Assembly (NCBI GenBank): GCA_022396035.1
Contig: JAIOXO010000012.1
Coordinates: 1 to 51,675 of the forward strand
Source: Actinomycetes bacterium
GTDB taxonomy: Bacteria; Actinomycetota; Humimicrobiia; Humimicrobiales; Humimicrobiaceae
Direction: 5' to 3'
DNA: 51,675 nt
In this document: piece by piece, positions 8,353-14,597 of the stretch
How the letters are laid out: every line of letters begins with the position of its first letter
Numbering within the stretch: position 1 is the stretch's first letter
Program-made: the position numbers and the translations under genes
Notes under the pieces: generated by a model
The model's database searches: none
What the model was told of the DNA's origin: nothing
What the model saw: only the letters and a program-made list of their open reading frames with translations

Positions 8353-8478
8353 TTTTTCACTTTCTATGTACCGCTTCTAACCAGTTATTTTCACTAACTA
8401 TGTACCACTAAGAAAGGATTTTTTTCAGGTGCTTTGTACCACTTGGGAGAAGTTTTGGTTCTCCATCATTGTGCCACC
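8353..8478. repeat. Four-copy 34-bp-period repeat, possible IS21-type terminus
   Basis: TGTACC occurs at 8367, 8401 and 8435, and TGTGCC at 8470, giving spacings of 34, 34 and 35 bp. The units share a T-run plus CAC or CAG before the hexamer and CACT or CGCT after it. Multiple spaced repeats of this kind are typical of the transposase-binding ends of IS21-family elements. No istA/istB genes are present, so this would be a solo remnant. It could alternatively be a regulator-binding array. Confidence 0.5.
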
Positions 8479-8541
8479 CCATATTAACAAAGCTGTATAA
8501 TGCTTCCAAAAAATAGGAGATTATGTTGCTAGGGATGTTAC

Positions 8542-8567
8542 TGGCTGGGGAGGGAGGATTCGAACCA
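8542..8567 (-). repeat. tRNA 3'-end fragment (possible attachment-site remnant)
   Basis: Read on the minus strand, GGTTCGAATCC followed by TCCCTCCCCAGCCA is a T-loop, acceptor 3' strand, discriminator and CCA of a tRNA. The 5' half is missing: the T-stem pairs for only two base pairs. Its sequence differs from the adjacent tRNA-Arg, so it comes from another tRNA. It ends only 10 bp from the tRNA-Arg CCA. It also shares its ends (TGGCT...GAACCA) with the 31-bp elements. Confidence 0.55.
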
Positions 8568-8577
8568 TACATAAAAG

Positions 8578-8654
8578 TGGTGTCCCTGGGCAGATTCGAA
8601 CTGCCGACACCAGGATTAGGAATCCTGTGCTCTATCCATCTGAGCTACAGGGAC
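8578..8654 (-). tRNA. tRNA-Arg (CCU)
   Basis: The minus strand folds as a full cloverleaf: acceptor GTCCCTG/CAGGGAC, D-arm with AGCTCAGATGGATAGAGC, anticodon stem CAGGA/TCCTG with loop TTCCTAA (anticodon CCT), and T-arm loop TTCGAAT. Discriminator A and CCA are encoded. It lies 34 bp after ddl in the same direction. Its 3' end faces the AT-rich island, the usual side for integration. Confidence 0.96.
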
Positions 8655-8688
8655 GCGCCAAAAATACTACCAGAGCCATAAAATTCTG

Positions 8689-9624
8689 TCAAAGAGACAT
8701 CTTAACAATCCTATCTACCAGTTGTTCAAAGCTCATTCCTGCTTCTAATGCTGCCATGGGCAGTAAGCTGGTATCAGTCATTCCCGGGGAAGTATTCAGC
8801 TCGAGTACATACGGTATTTTGTTTTCTTTGTCAAAAATTATGTCTACCCTGGAAAGCTTATTACAGTCCAGTGCCTGATGTACCTTTAGAGCGGTTTCTT
8901 CTACCAGTTTAAGCTGGCCTTTATCTAATCTCGCAGGAACAAAATATTCGGTCTCATCTACAGAGAACCTGGAATCAAAGTCAAAATAGTCCTTTTTGGG
9001 AACTATCTCCACACTGGGCAGTACCTGTGGTTTGCCTTCACCAATTATACTTATGGCCAGCTCGCATCCCTTAATATATTTCTCAATTAAGATCTTTTTG
9101 CTGTAACCGAGGGCAGAAATAATTGCCTCAGAAAATTCCTCTTTTTTCTGAACCATCTTAATCCCCAGAGCAGAACCCTGGGCAGAAGGTTTGACTATCA
9201 GCGGAAGGCCCAGCTTATTTATTATTAAAGGTAACAGTTTGTTTGCCCCCAGCTCCCTGAAAGAACTATCGTTTAAAAAATAATAGGGCGGAGTAGGTAT
9301 ATTGTGCTTGGAGAATATTTGCTTGGATATTATTTTATCAAAACTTAGTATATTGGGGTATACTCCGGGCCCGGTATAAGGAATATCCAGGGTTTCCAAT
9401 ATCTCCTGTATAGTTCCATCTTCTCCGTCCTTGCCGTGCAGGGCTATATAGGCGGCATCAATATCTTCTTTCCTTAAATTTTCAATTATGTTCTGGTCTA
9501 TATCCAGTTTTATTACATTGTAGCCTAACTTTCTTAAGGCATTGGATACCCTCTGGCCGCTTTTTATGGATACCTCTCTTTCCAGAGATCTTCCACCCAT
9601 GAGTACTGCAATGTTTTTTTTCAT
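8689..9624 (-). CDS. ddl: D-alanine--D-alanine ligase
   Basis: This ATP-grasp enzyme joins two D-alanines for peptidoglycan precursors in the cytoplasm. Motifs include GGRSLEREVSIKSG near the N-terminus, HGKDGEDGTIQ, KPSAQGSALGIK (ATP-grasp loop), EKYIKGCELA and the metal-binding VLELNTSPGMT near the end. Length (311 residues from this start) is normal. I chose the ATG at 9624 because AAAAGAG lies about 10 bp upstream; a GTG at 9633 in frame leaves no room for a ribosome binding site. It is 15 bp or so after the aminotransferase stop, so the two are likely cotranscribed, followed by tRNA-Arg. Confidence 0.96.
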   Translation of the reverse strand: MKKNIAVLMGGRSLEREVSIKSGQRVSNALRKLGYNVIKLDIDQNIIENLRKEDIDAAYIALHGKDGEDGTIQEILETLDIPYTGPGVYPNILSFDKIISKQIFSKHNIPTPPYYFLNDSSFRELGANKLLPLIINKLGLPLIVKPSAQGSALGIKMVQKKEEFSEAIISALGYSKKILIEKYIKGCELAISIIGEGKPQVLPSVEIVPKKDYFDFDSRFSVDETEYFVPARLDKGQLKLVEETALKVHQALDCNKLSRVDIIFDKENKIPYVLELNTSPGMTDTSLLPMAALEAGMSFEQLVDRIVKMSL

Positions 9625-9639
9625 TTTAATCACACTCTT

Positions 9640-10899
9640 TTAGTTAAAGCTTTTATATAATTTAATCTTATCTTTGATAATATTAGCCAGTATTTTGATT
9701 CCCTTGACAATGTTTTCAGGGTTTTCCGAACAGAAAGCAAGCCTTGCCTCGTTTTTGCCCCGGCCATCTGCATAAAACCCGCTTCCGGGCACATAAGCTA
9801 CTTTACCTCTAACCGCGTCAGCCAGAAGTTCTTTTGTATTCAGGTAGGAAGGGAGCTTAAGCCAGATAAAGAAACCTCCTTCCGGCTTGGACCAGCTGCA
9901 GCCGGGAGGGAAAGTTTCGGAAAGGGTATCAAGCATAGCATTCCTGCGCTCCGAATAAATTATTTTAAACCTGTCAATATTATCAATCCATCCTGGATCA
10001 GAGAAATATTCAAAGGCTATCCTCTGGGAAAAGGTACTGGTACACAGGTCTGCAGCCTGAACCCCCAGGGTTAGTTTCTGTATTATAAGATGGGGGGCAA
10101 CCACCCAGCCTATCCTGAAACCGGGAGCTAAAAGCTTGGACAGTGTACTCATGTATATAACATGCATATCGTCTTGCTCCTGGTCCAGATGCTTAATGCA
10201 GGGAACAGGCTTTCCTTCATAACGCAGCATGCCATAAGGATTATCCTCAATTATTACTGTATTGTATTGCTGGGCCAGTGACAGTATTTTTTTTCTCCTG
10301 GCCAGGCTGAGAGTTACTCCGCTGGGATTGGAAAAATTTGGAACCAGGTATATAAACTTAACTGCTTTATTGTCTTTTTGCAGCTGCTGTAGTTTTTGCT
10401 CTACCAGATCAGCTTTTATGCCCTTGCTATCTACGGGAATACCAATTATCTGGGGCTGATAGGATTTAAAGGAGTTAATTGCCCCGGCATAGCTGGGAGC
10501 TTCTACAATAATCAGGTCTCCCGGGTTTATAAATACCTTGGCCAGAAGGTCCAGCGCCTGCTGTCCGCCGGTAGTTATAACCATATCTTCTTCGTCAGCT
10601 TCAATATTTTCCAGCTTCATTACTTCTCTCAGTTTGGTTTTAAAAGGGTAATAGCCCTCAGAACTACTGTATTGCAGGCTGATATCTCCATCTATGGTCA
10701 GGGCTCTTTTTATATATTTTTCCAGTTTCTGGAAGTTAAGTGACTTGACCTCAGGATTGCCGCCGGCAAAAGAAATAATATCCGGCCGGGCAGATAAGGC
10801 CAACAGGTCCCTGATTTCAGAAGAGTACATATTGGCAATTCTATCTGCATAAAGATGTTTCCAGTAGTCAAATGTTATTTTTTTACTCATATGGTCCAA
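9640..10899 (-). CDS. PLP-dependent class I/II aminotransferase (LysN-like)
   Basis: The protein resembles 2-aminoadipate/aromatic-type aminotransferases of fold type I. It shows ISFAGGNPE near residue 41, the TTGGQQALDLLAK cofactor-phosphate segment, PNFSNPSGVTLS, the IEDNPYGMLRY aspartate site and STLSKLLAPGFRIGW with the Schiff-base lysine. The amino donor cannot be fixed from sequence; 2-oxoglutarate/2-aminoadipate, branched-chain or aromatic substrates are all seen in the family. Reported start is TTG; an ATG three codons later (10890) is equally possible, and neither has a convincing ribosome binding site. ddl follows closely, so it may feed cell-wall or amino-acid metabolism. Confidence 0.85.
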   Translation of the reverse strand: MDHMSKKITFDYWKHLYADRIANMYSSEIRDLLALSARPDIISFAGGNPEVKSLNFQKLEKYIKRALTIDGDISLQYSSSEGYYPFKTKLREVMKLENIEADEEDMVITTGGQQALDLLAKVFINPGDLIIVEAPSYAGAINSFKSYQPQIIGIPVDSKGIKADLVEQKLQQLQKDNKAVKFIYLVPNFSNPSGVTLSLARRKKILSLAQQYNTVIIEDNPYGMLRYEGKPVPCIKHLDQEQDDMHVIYMSTLSKLLAPGFRIGWVVAPHLIIQKLTLGVQAADLCTSTFSQRIAFEYFSDPGWIDNIDRFKIIYSERRNAMLDTLSETFPPGCSWSKPEGGFFIWLKLPSYLNTKELLADAVRGKVAYVPGSGFYADGRGKNEARLAFCSENPENIVKGIKILANIIKDKIKLYKSFN

Positions 10900-11011
10900 T
10901 TAGAATAATGAAACTTGTTTTAGTAATATATATTAAAAGTTATAAAACTTCAAAAACCACTGTCTGGGTTATAAATGTTATAATAAAAGGAAATTATAAT
11001 ATAATTTAGAT

Positions 11012-11671
11012 ATGAAAACTACCATAAGAAATATCGGACTTAAAGAGTTTGGAGACCTGGACATAGAGTGTGCCAGCTGCAATTTCTGGTTCGATCACCA
11101 GGTACAAGGCGGCTTTAGCGCCAAGAATATATTTGATTATCTGAAAGGCAAACTTTACCAGTGGTCCAGTTCCCGTAAAGAAAAAGGTAGTGTAGACAGT
11201 TTTTTCCGTTATGGAGGAAAAGTTAAAGCATTATTTATAGAGGATGAGTGCGGCGGCATAATTATCTATGGTAAACCATACTTGTTTCCTAAAATAAAAT
11301 CTTTTAATGTATATCCGCCTGATAACGATTCTATATTTATAGGCTGTATATTTGTAAAGCCTGATTACCGAAATATGGCTGTAGGGCAGAGGCTTCTTTT
11401 GTCTTTGGAAAAAGATATGGTAAAAAAGAGGGTCATGGCTCTGGAAATAATAGGGCAGCGAGATACATCCCTGAAAGAGCCAAGATCTCTGGTACCGGTT
11501 AAGTATCTGATTAAAAATGGGTTTTACATCAAGAAAAACGACAGCTGCTGGCCTCTTTTGAGGATGGATATAAACAGCCTGGTTCCTGATTCAAGATTGG
11601 AAAAAATATTAAGGCGGAATGTGGTCATTAATAAGAGGGTTGAAGCACCGGGCAGGCTGTATAACGGGTAG
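11012..11671 (+). CDS. GNAT-family N-acetyltransferase
   Basis: This 219-residue protein has the GNAT acetyl-CoA site: IFIGCIFVKPDYRNMAVGQRLL (about residues 108-130, a variant of the Q/RxxGxG/A loop), then helix and strand VMALEIIGQ and a C-terminal LIKNGFYIKKND. The first 90 residues contain an FWFDHQ segment and may form a substrate-specific lid. Substrate is unknown. It is transcribed divergently from the aminotransferase and upstream of the initiator tRNA. Confidence 0.75.
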   Translation: MKTTIRNIGLKEFGDLDIECASCNFWFDHQVQGGFSAKNIFDYLKGKLYQWSSSRKEKGSVDSFFRYGGKVKALFIEDECGGIIIYGKPYLFPKIKSFNVYPPDNDSIFIGCIFVKPDYRNMAVGQRLLLSLEKDMVKKRVMALEIIGQRDTSLKEPRSLVPVKYLIKNGFYIKKNDSCWPLLRMDINSLVPDSRLEKILRRNVVINKRVEAPGRLYNG

Positions 11672-11685
11672 CCATAAATTAGCAT

Positions 11686-11713
11686 TTGAAATATAAGTAA
11701 AATTGTTTATAAT
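11686..11713 (+). promoter_or_regulatory. Promoter of initiator tRNA gene
   Basis: TTGAAA (11686-11691) and TATAAT (11708-11713) are separated by 16 bp and lie 22 bp before the tRNA 5' end. Confidence 0.6.
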
Positions 11714-11735
11714 ATACAAGCGGTGAAAGTTTTAA

Positions 11736-11812
<77 letters not shown>

Positions 11813-11819
11813 ATTTTTA

Positions 11820-12203
11820 CTACAGCTCCGCAAAGGTTATTATAAATCCATTACAATCCCTTATTAAGAATTCTTTTGCCTGGTACGGGGTTGGATGCAG
11901 TTTTCGGACTATGGTGACTCTTTGTTTTACCCAATCATAGAAACTGTCGATATTATCAATCTCGATATAGATAATTATGTTACCGCCACGATTCTCATTC
12001 ATAAAATCTGGAATAAAATCCTTGAGGCTCTTTTTGGACTGAAACATTATTTCAACATCTTCACATCTCATAAGCGCCCAGTCCAAGTCGCCCTTTACCG
12101 GATCTCTAGAAATTAGTTCGAAGCAGCCCAGCATATTCTGGTAAAAATCTATGGTTTCCTGTACATTATCTACGATAAGGTTTGGTGTAAGCTTTTTAAG
12201 CAT
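11820..12203 (-). CDS. VOC/glyoxalase-fold protein
   Basis: A 127-residue single VOC domain: LTPNLIVDNVQETIDFYQNM at the start, LMRCEDVEIMFQ in the middle, then IYIEIDNIDSFYDWV and a C-terminal EFLIRDCNGFIITFAEL with the family's metal-type glutamate. Such proteins include bleomycin/fosfomycin resistance proteins, lyases and dioxygenases; function here is open. I start it at 12203 because AAGGGGGAA sits 9 bp upstream; a longer in-frame start at 12251 adds 16 unlike residues. It ends 7 bp from tRNA-fMet, facing it. Confidence 0.8.
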   Translation of the reverse strand: MLKKLTPNLIVDNVQETIDFYQNMLGCFELISRDPVKGDLDWALMRCEDVEIMFQSKKSLKDFIPDFMNENRGGNIIIYIEIDNIDSFYDWVKQRVTIVRKLHPTPYQAKEFLIRDCNGFIITFAEL

Positions 12204-12299
12204 GGAATATATTTCCCCCTTATTAATGCTTATGTTAAAATCATACTCCAACCCTTACCTTTTGTATATATAAGTAAGGCAAAAACTATGTAAATATCA

Positions 12300-12328
12300 T
12301 TACAATAATAGGCTTTATTTGCTATAAT
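12300..12328 (+). promoter_or_regulatory. Promoter of the formate dehydrogenase operon
   Basis: TTACAA (12300-12305) and TATAAT (12323-12328) with a 17-bp spacer, 34 bp before the start codon of the first gene; TTAAGGAG (12351-12358) gives a strong ribosome binding site. Confidence 0.65.
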
Positions 12329-12362
12329 TTTTTAAAATTACCTAATTCTTTTAAGGAGCCAG

Positions 12363-12857
12363 ATGCGAATTGCTGATTTGCCTAAATACAAATTGTTGCC
12401 CCGGGAGGAAGATAGGGTTAACCATATAATCGAAAGCCACCAGGGTGACCGGGGTATGGTTATACCGGTTCTGCAGAAAATACAGAAGGCAGTTGGCTTT
12501 ATCCCTATTGATGTCCAGAAAAAAGTAGCTCACGAACTGGGCGTTCCTGAGAAAGAGGTTTACGGAGTAGCTACATTCTATTCTTTTTTTTCACTGATAC
12601 CCAGGGGGAAAAACAATATCAGGGTATGCATGGGAACAGCATGTTTTGTTAAAGGGGGCAAAATCATTGCAGACCGGATACAGAAAGAGCTAAAAATCAA
12701 ACCGGGCCAGACCACTCCTGACAGGAAATATTCTATTCAGGTAAACAGGTGCCTCGGTGCCTGTGGGCTGGCGCCAATAATAGTTATCAATGACCATCTA
12801 TACCAGAAGGTAAACCCGGACGAGGTCATGGATATAATTTATTCTCATAAGGATTAG
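12363..12857 (+). CDS. NuoE-like [2Fe-2S] subunit of NAD-linked formate dehydrogenase
   Basis: A 164-residue thioredoxin-fold ferredoxin subunit (NuoE/FdsG/HydC type) that passes electrons between the flavin subunit and the rest of the complex. The cluster ligands are Cys89 and Cys94 (RVCMGTAC) and Cys130 and Cys134 (NRCLGAC). The helical N-terminal region with ATFYSFF near residue 70 is standard. It is first of three genes with 15- and 9-bp gaps, followed by the NuoF-like and formate dehydrogenase subunits, so it belongs to a soluble NAD-dependent enzyme rather than complex I: no membrane Nuo subunits are present. Confidence 0.92.
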   Translation: MRIADLPKYKLLPREEDRVNHIIESHQGDRGMVIPVLQKIQKAVGFIPIDVQKKVAHELGVPEKEVYGVATFYSFFSLIPRGKNNIRVCMGTACFVKGGKIIADRIQKELKIKPGQTTPDRKYSIQVNRCLGACGLAPIIVINDHLYQKVNPDEVMDIIYSHKD

Positions 12858-12872
12858 AAAGCAGAAAGGTGA

Positions 12873-14588
12873 ATGGGATTGGTAAAAAAAGCAGATAAAA
12901 TTACCTCCTTAAAGCAGCTGCAAAAAATCAAGCAGGATGTAATAGAGCAGAACCTCCTAACTGAACATGGACCCAGGTTTAAGATAACTGTGCATCTGGG
13001 AACCTGCGGTATAGCTTCCGGAGCAGAGCAGGTAAAAAAAGAGGTGCTGAAAAATATAGAAGACAGAAAACATAAGGATATCATATTTTCTACCTCAGGT
13101 TGCGTGGGCTTTTGTGCTCTGGAGCCAATGCTGACCGTTGAGTCCTATTTTGGAAAACCGGTAACCTATTATCAGCTGGATGCAGAAAAAATAGAACAGA
13201 TTTTTAAAATACACCTGGGCCAGAATAAAATTGTAGAAGAGCTAGAACCCATTACTGAAGGTTCAGAGGTTAATGACTTCTATCGCTATCAGTATTCCCG
13301 GGTGCTCAGGAACAGGGGCCAAATTGATCCTTTAAATATCCACCATTATATCGCCCGTGACGGCTATTTTGCCCTGGCCAAGGCTTTAAGTCAGGGGGAT
13401 GGTACCCAGATTATAGAGGCGGTTACCAAGTCAGGGTTAAGAGGAAGGGGAGGAGCAGGATTTCCTACCGGAGTTAAATGGAATTTATGCCGGCAGGCAG
13501 AATCAGCTGACGGGGTAAAATACATTGTATGCAATGGAGATGAAGGGGACCCTGGAGCTTTTATGGACCGTAATCTTCTGGAATCAGATCCTCATTCCAT
13601 ACTGGAAGGAATGCTTATAGCTGGCCTGGCAATAGGGTCACCTAAAGGCTATATTTATGTCCGGGCGGAATATCCCCTGGCGGTACAGACCCTAACTGCT
13701 GCGATTTCCCAGGCAAAACAGTATGGTTTAATTGGTAAGGGCATTATGAACAGTGATTTTGATTTTGATATCCAGATATATGAAGGAGCGGGAGCCTTTG
13801 TATGCGGTGAAGAAACTGCTTTGCTGAAGTCCATTGAGGGTAAAAGGGGTATGCCCCGCCCCAAGCCGCCTTTTCCTTCTGATGAGGGATTATACGGAAA
13901 GCCAACCTGTATCAATAATGTGGAAACCCTGGCCAATGTAAGCCAGATAATCCTTAACGGCCCCCAGTGGTTCAACAGCCTGGGGACAGAAACCAGCAAG
14001 GGCACTAAAATATTTGCCCTGGCAGGAGCGGTAAAAAATGTAGGTCTGGTAGAAGTACCCATGGGCATGACCTTAAGGGATATAGTATATAAAATAGGGG
14101 GCGGAATAGTGGGGGATAAAGCTTTCAAAGCGGTACAGATGGGAGGCCCTTCCGGAGGATGTATACCGGAGAAATTTTTGGATATACCGGTTGATTACGA
14201 GAAGGTAAAACAGGCCGGCTCTATTATGGGTTCAGGCGGGATGATTGTTATTGACGAGGATACCTGCATGGCCAATCTGGCCAGGTATTTTATGGATTTT
14301 ATACAGGACGAATCCTGTGGCCAATGTGTTCCCTGCAGGATCGGCACCCGGAGGATGCTGGAGATACTGGAGAGGATAACCAAGGGCAAGGGGGAGGAAG
14401 AAGATCTGGAAAAACTGGAGAAGCTGGGCCAGGTTATCAAGGAAACTTCATTATGCGGTCTGGGCAAAACTGCTCCCAATCCGGTACTTAGCAGCTTAAA
14501 ATATTTCAGGAATGAGTTTGAAGAGCATATCTCTACCAGAAAATCATGTGAGAGGTTACATATAAAGGCAAAGGTTAAGAAAGTTTAG
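12873..14588 (+). CDS. NuoF-like NAD(H)/FMN subunit of formate dehydrogenase
   Basis: This 571-residue subunit binds NAD(H), FMN and Fe-S clusters. An N-terminal thioredoxin-like [2Fe-2S] domain (about 1-120) has HLGTCGIASGA and TSGCVGFCALEP. The NuoF core follows with GLRGRGGAGFPTGVKW (NADH glycine-rich loop), NGDEGDPGAFMDR (FMN) and the [4Fe-4S] motif ESCGQCVPCRIGT plus the later cysteine in SLCGLGKTAPNP. The C-terminal 2x[4Fe-4S] ferredoxin domain found in HydB-type bifurcating hydrogenase subunits is missing, so this resembles FdsB. Whether the complex bifurcates electrons to ferredoxin is unknown. GAAAGGTGA precedes the ATG. Confidence 0.93.
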   Translation: MGLVKKADKITSLKQLQKIKQDVIEQNLLTEHGPRFKITVHLGTCGIASGAEQVKKEVLKNIEDRKHKDIIFSTSGCVGFCALEPMLTVESYFGKPVTYYQLDAEKIEQIFKIHLGQNKIVEELEPITEGSEVNDFYRYQYSRVLRNRGQIDPLNIHHYIARDGYFALAKALSQGDGTQIIEAVTKSGLRGRGGAGFPTGVKWNLCRQAESADGVKYIVCNGDEGDPGAFMDRNLLESDPHSILEGMLIAGLAIGSPKGYIYVRAEYPLAVQTLTAAISQAKQYGLIGKGIMNSDFDFDIQIYEGAGAFVCGEETALLKSIEGKRGMPRPKPPFPSDEGLYGKPTCINNVETLANVSQIILNGPQWFNSLGTETSKGTKIFALAGAVKNVGLVEVPMGMTLRDIVYKIGGGIVGDKAFKAVQMGGPSGGCIPEKFLDIPVDYEKVKQAGSIMGSGGMIVIDEDTCMANLARYFMDFIQDESCGQCVPCRIGTRRMLEILERITKGKGEEEDLEKLEKLGQVIKETSLCGLGKTAPNPVLSSLKYFRNEFEEHISTRKSCERLHIKAKVKKV

Positions 14589-14597
14589 GGAGAGCAA

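Noticed and set aside
12873-14588. NuoE/NuoF-like genes as part of respiratory complex I or a bifurcating [FeFe] hydrogenase
   Set aside because: No membrane Nuo subunits or H-cluster protein are present; the third subunit has formate dehydrogenase motifs with a Cys ligand, and NuoF lacks the HydB C-terminal ferredoxin domain.
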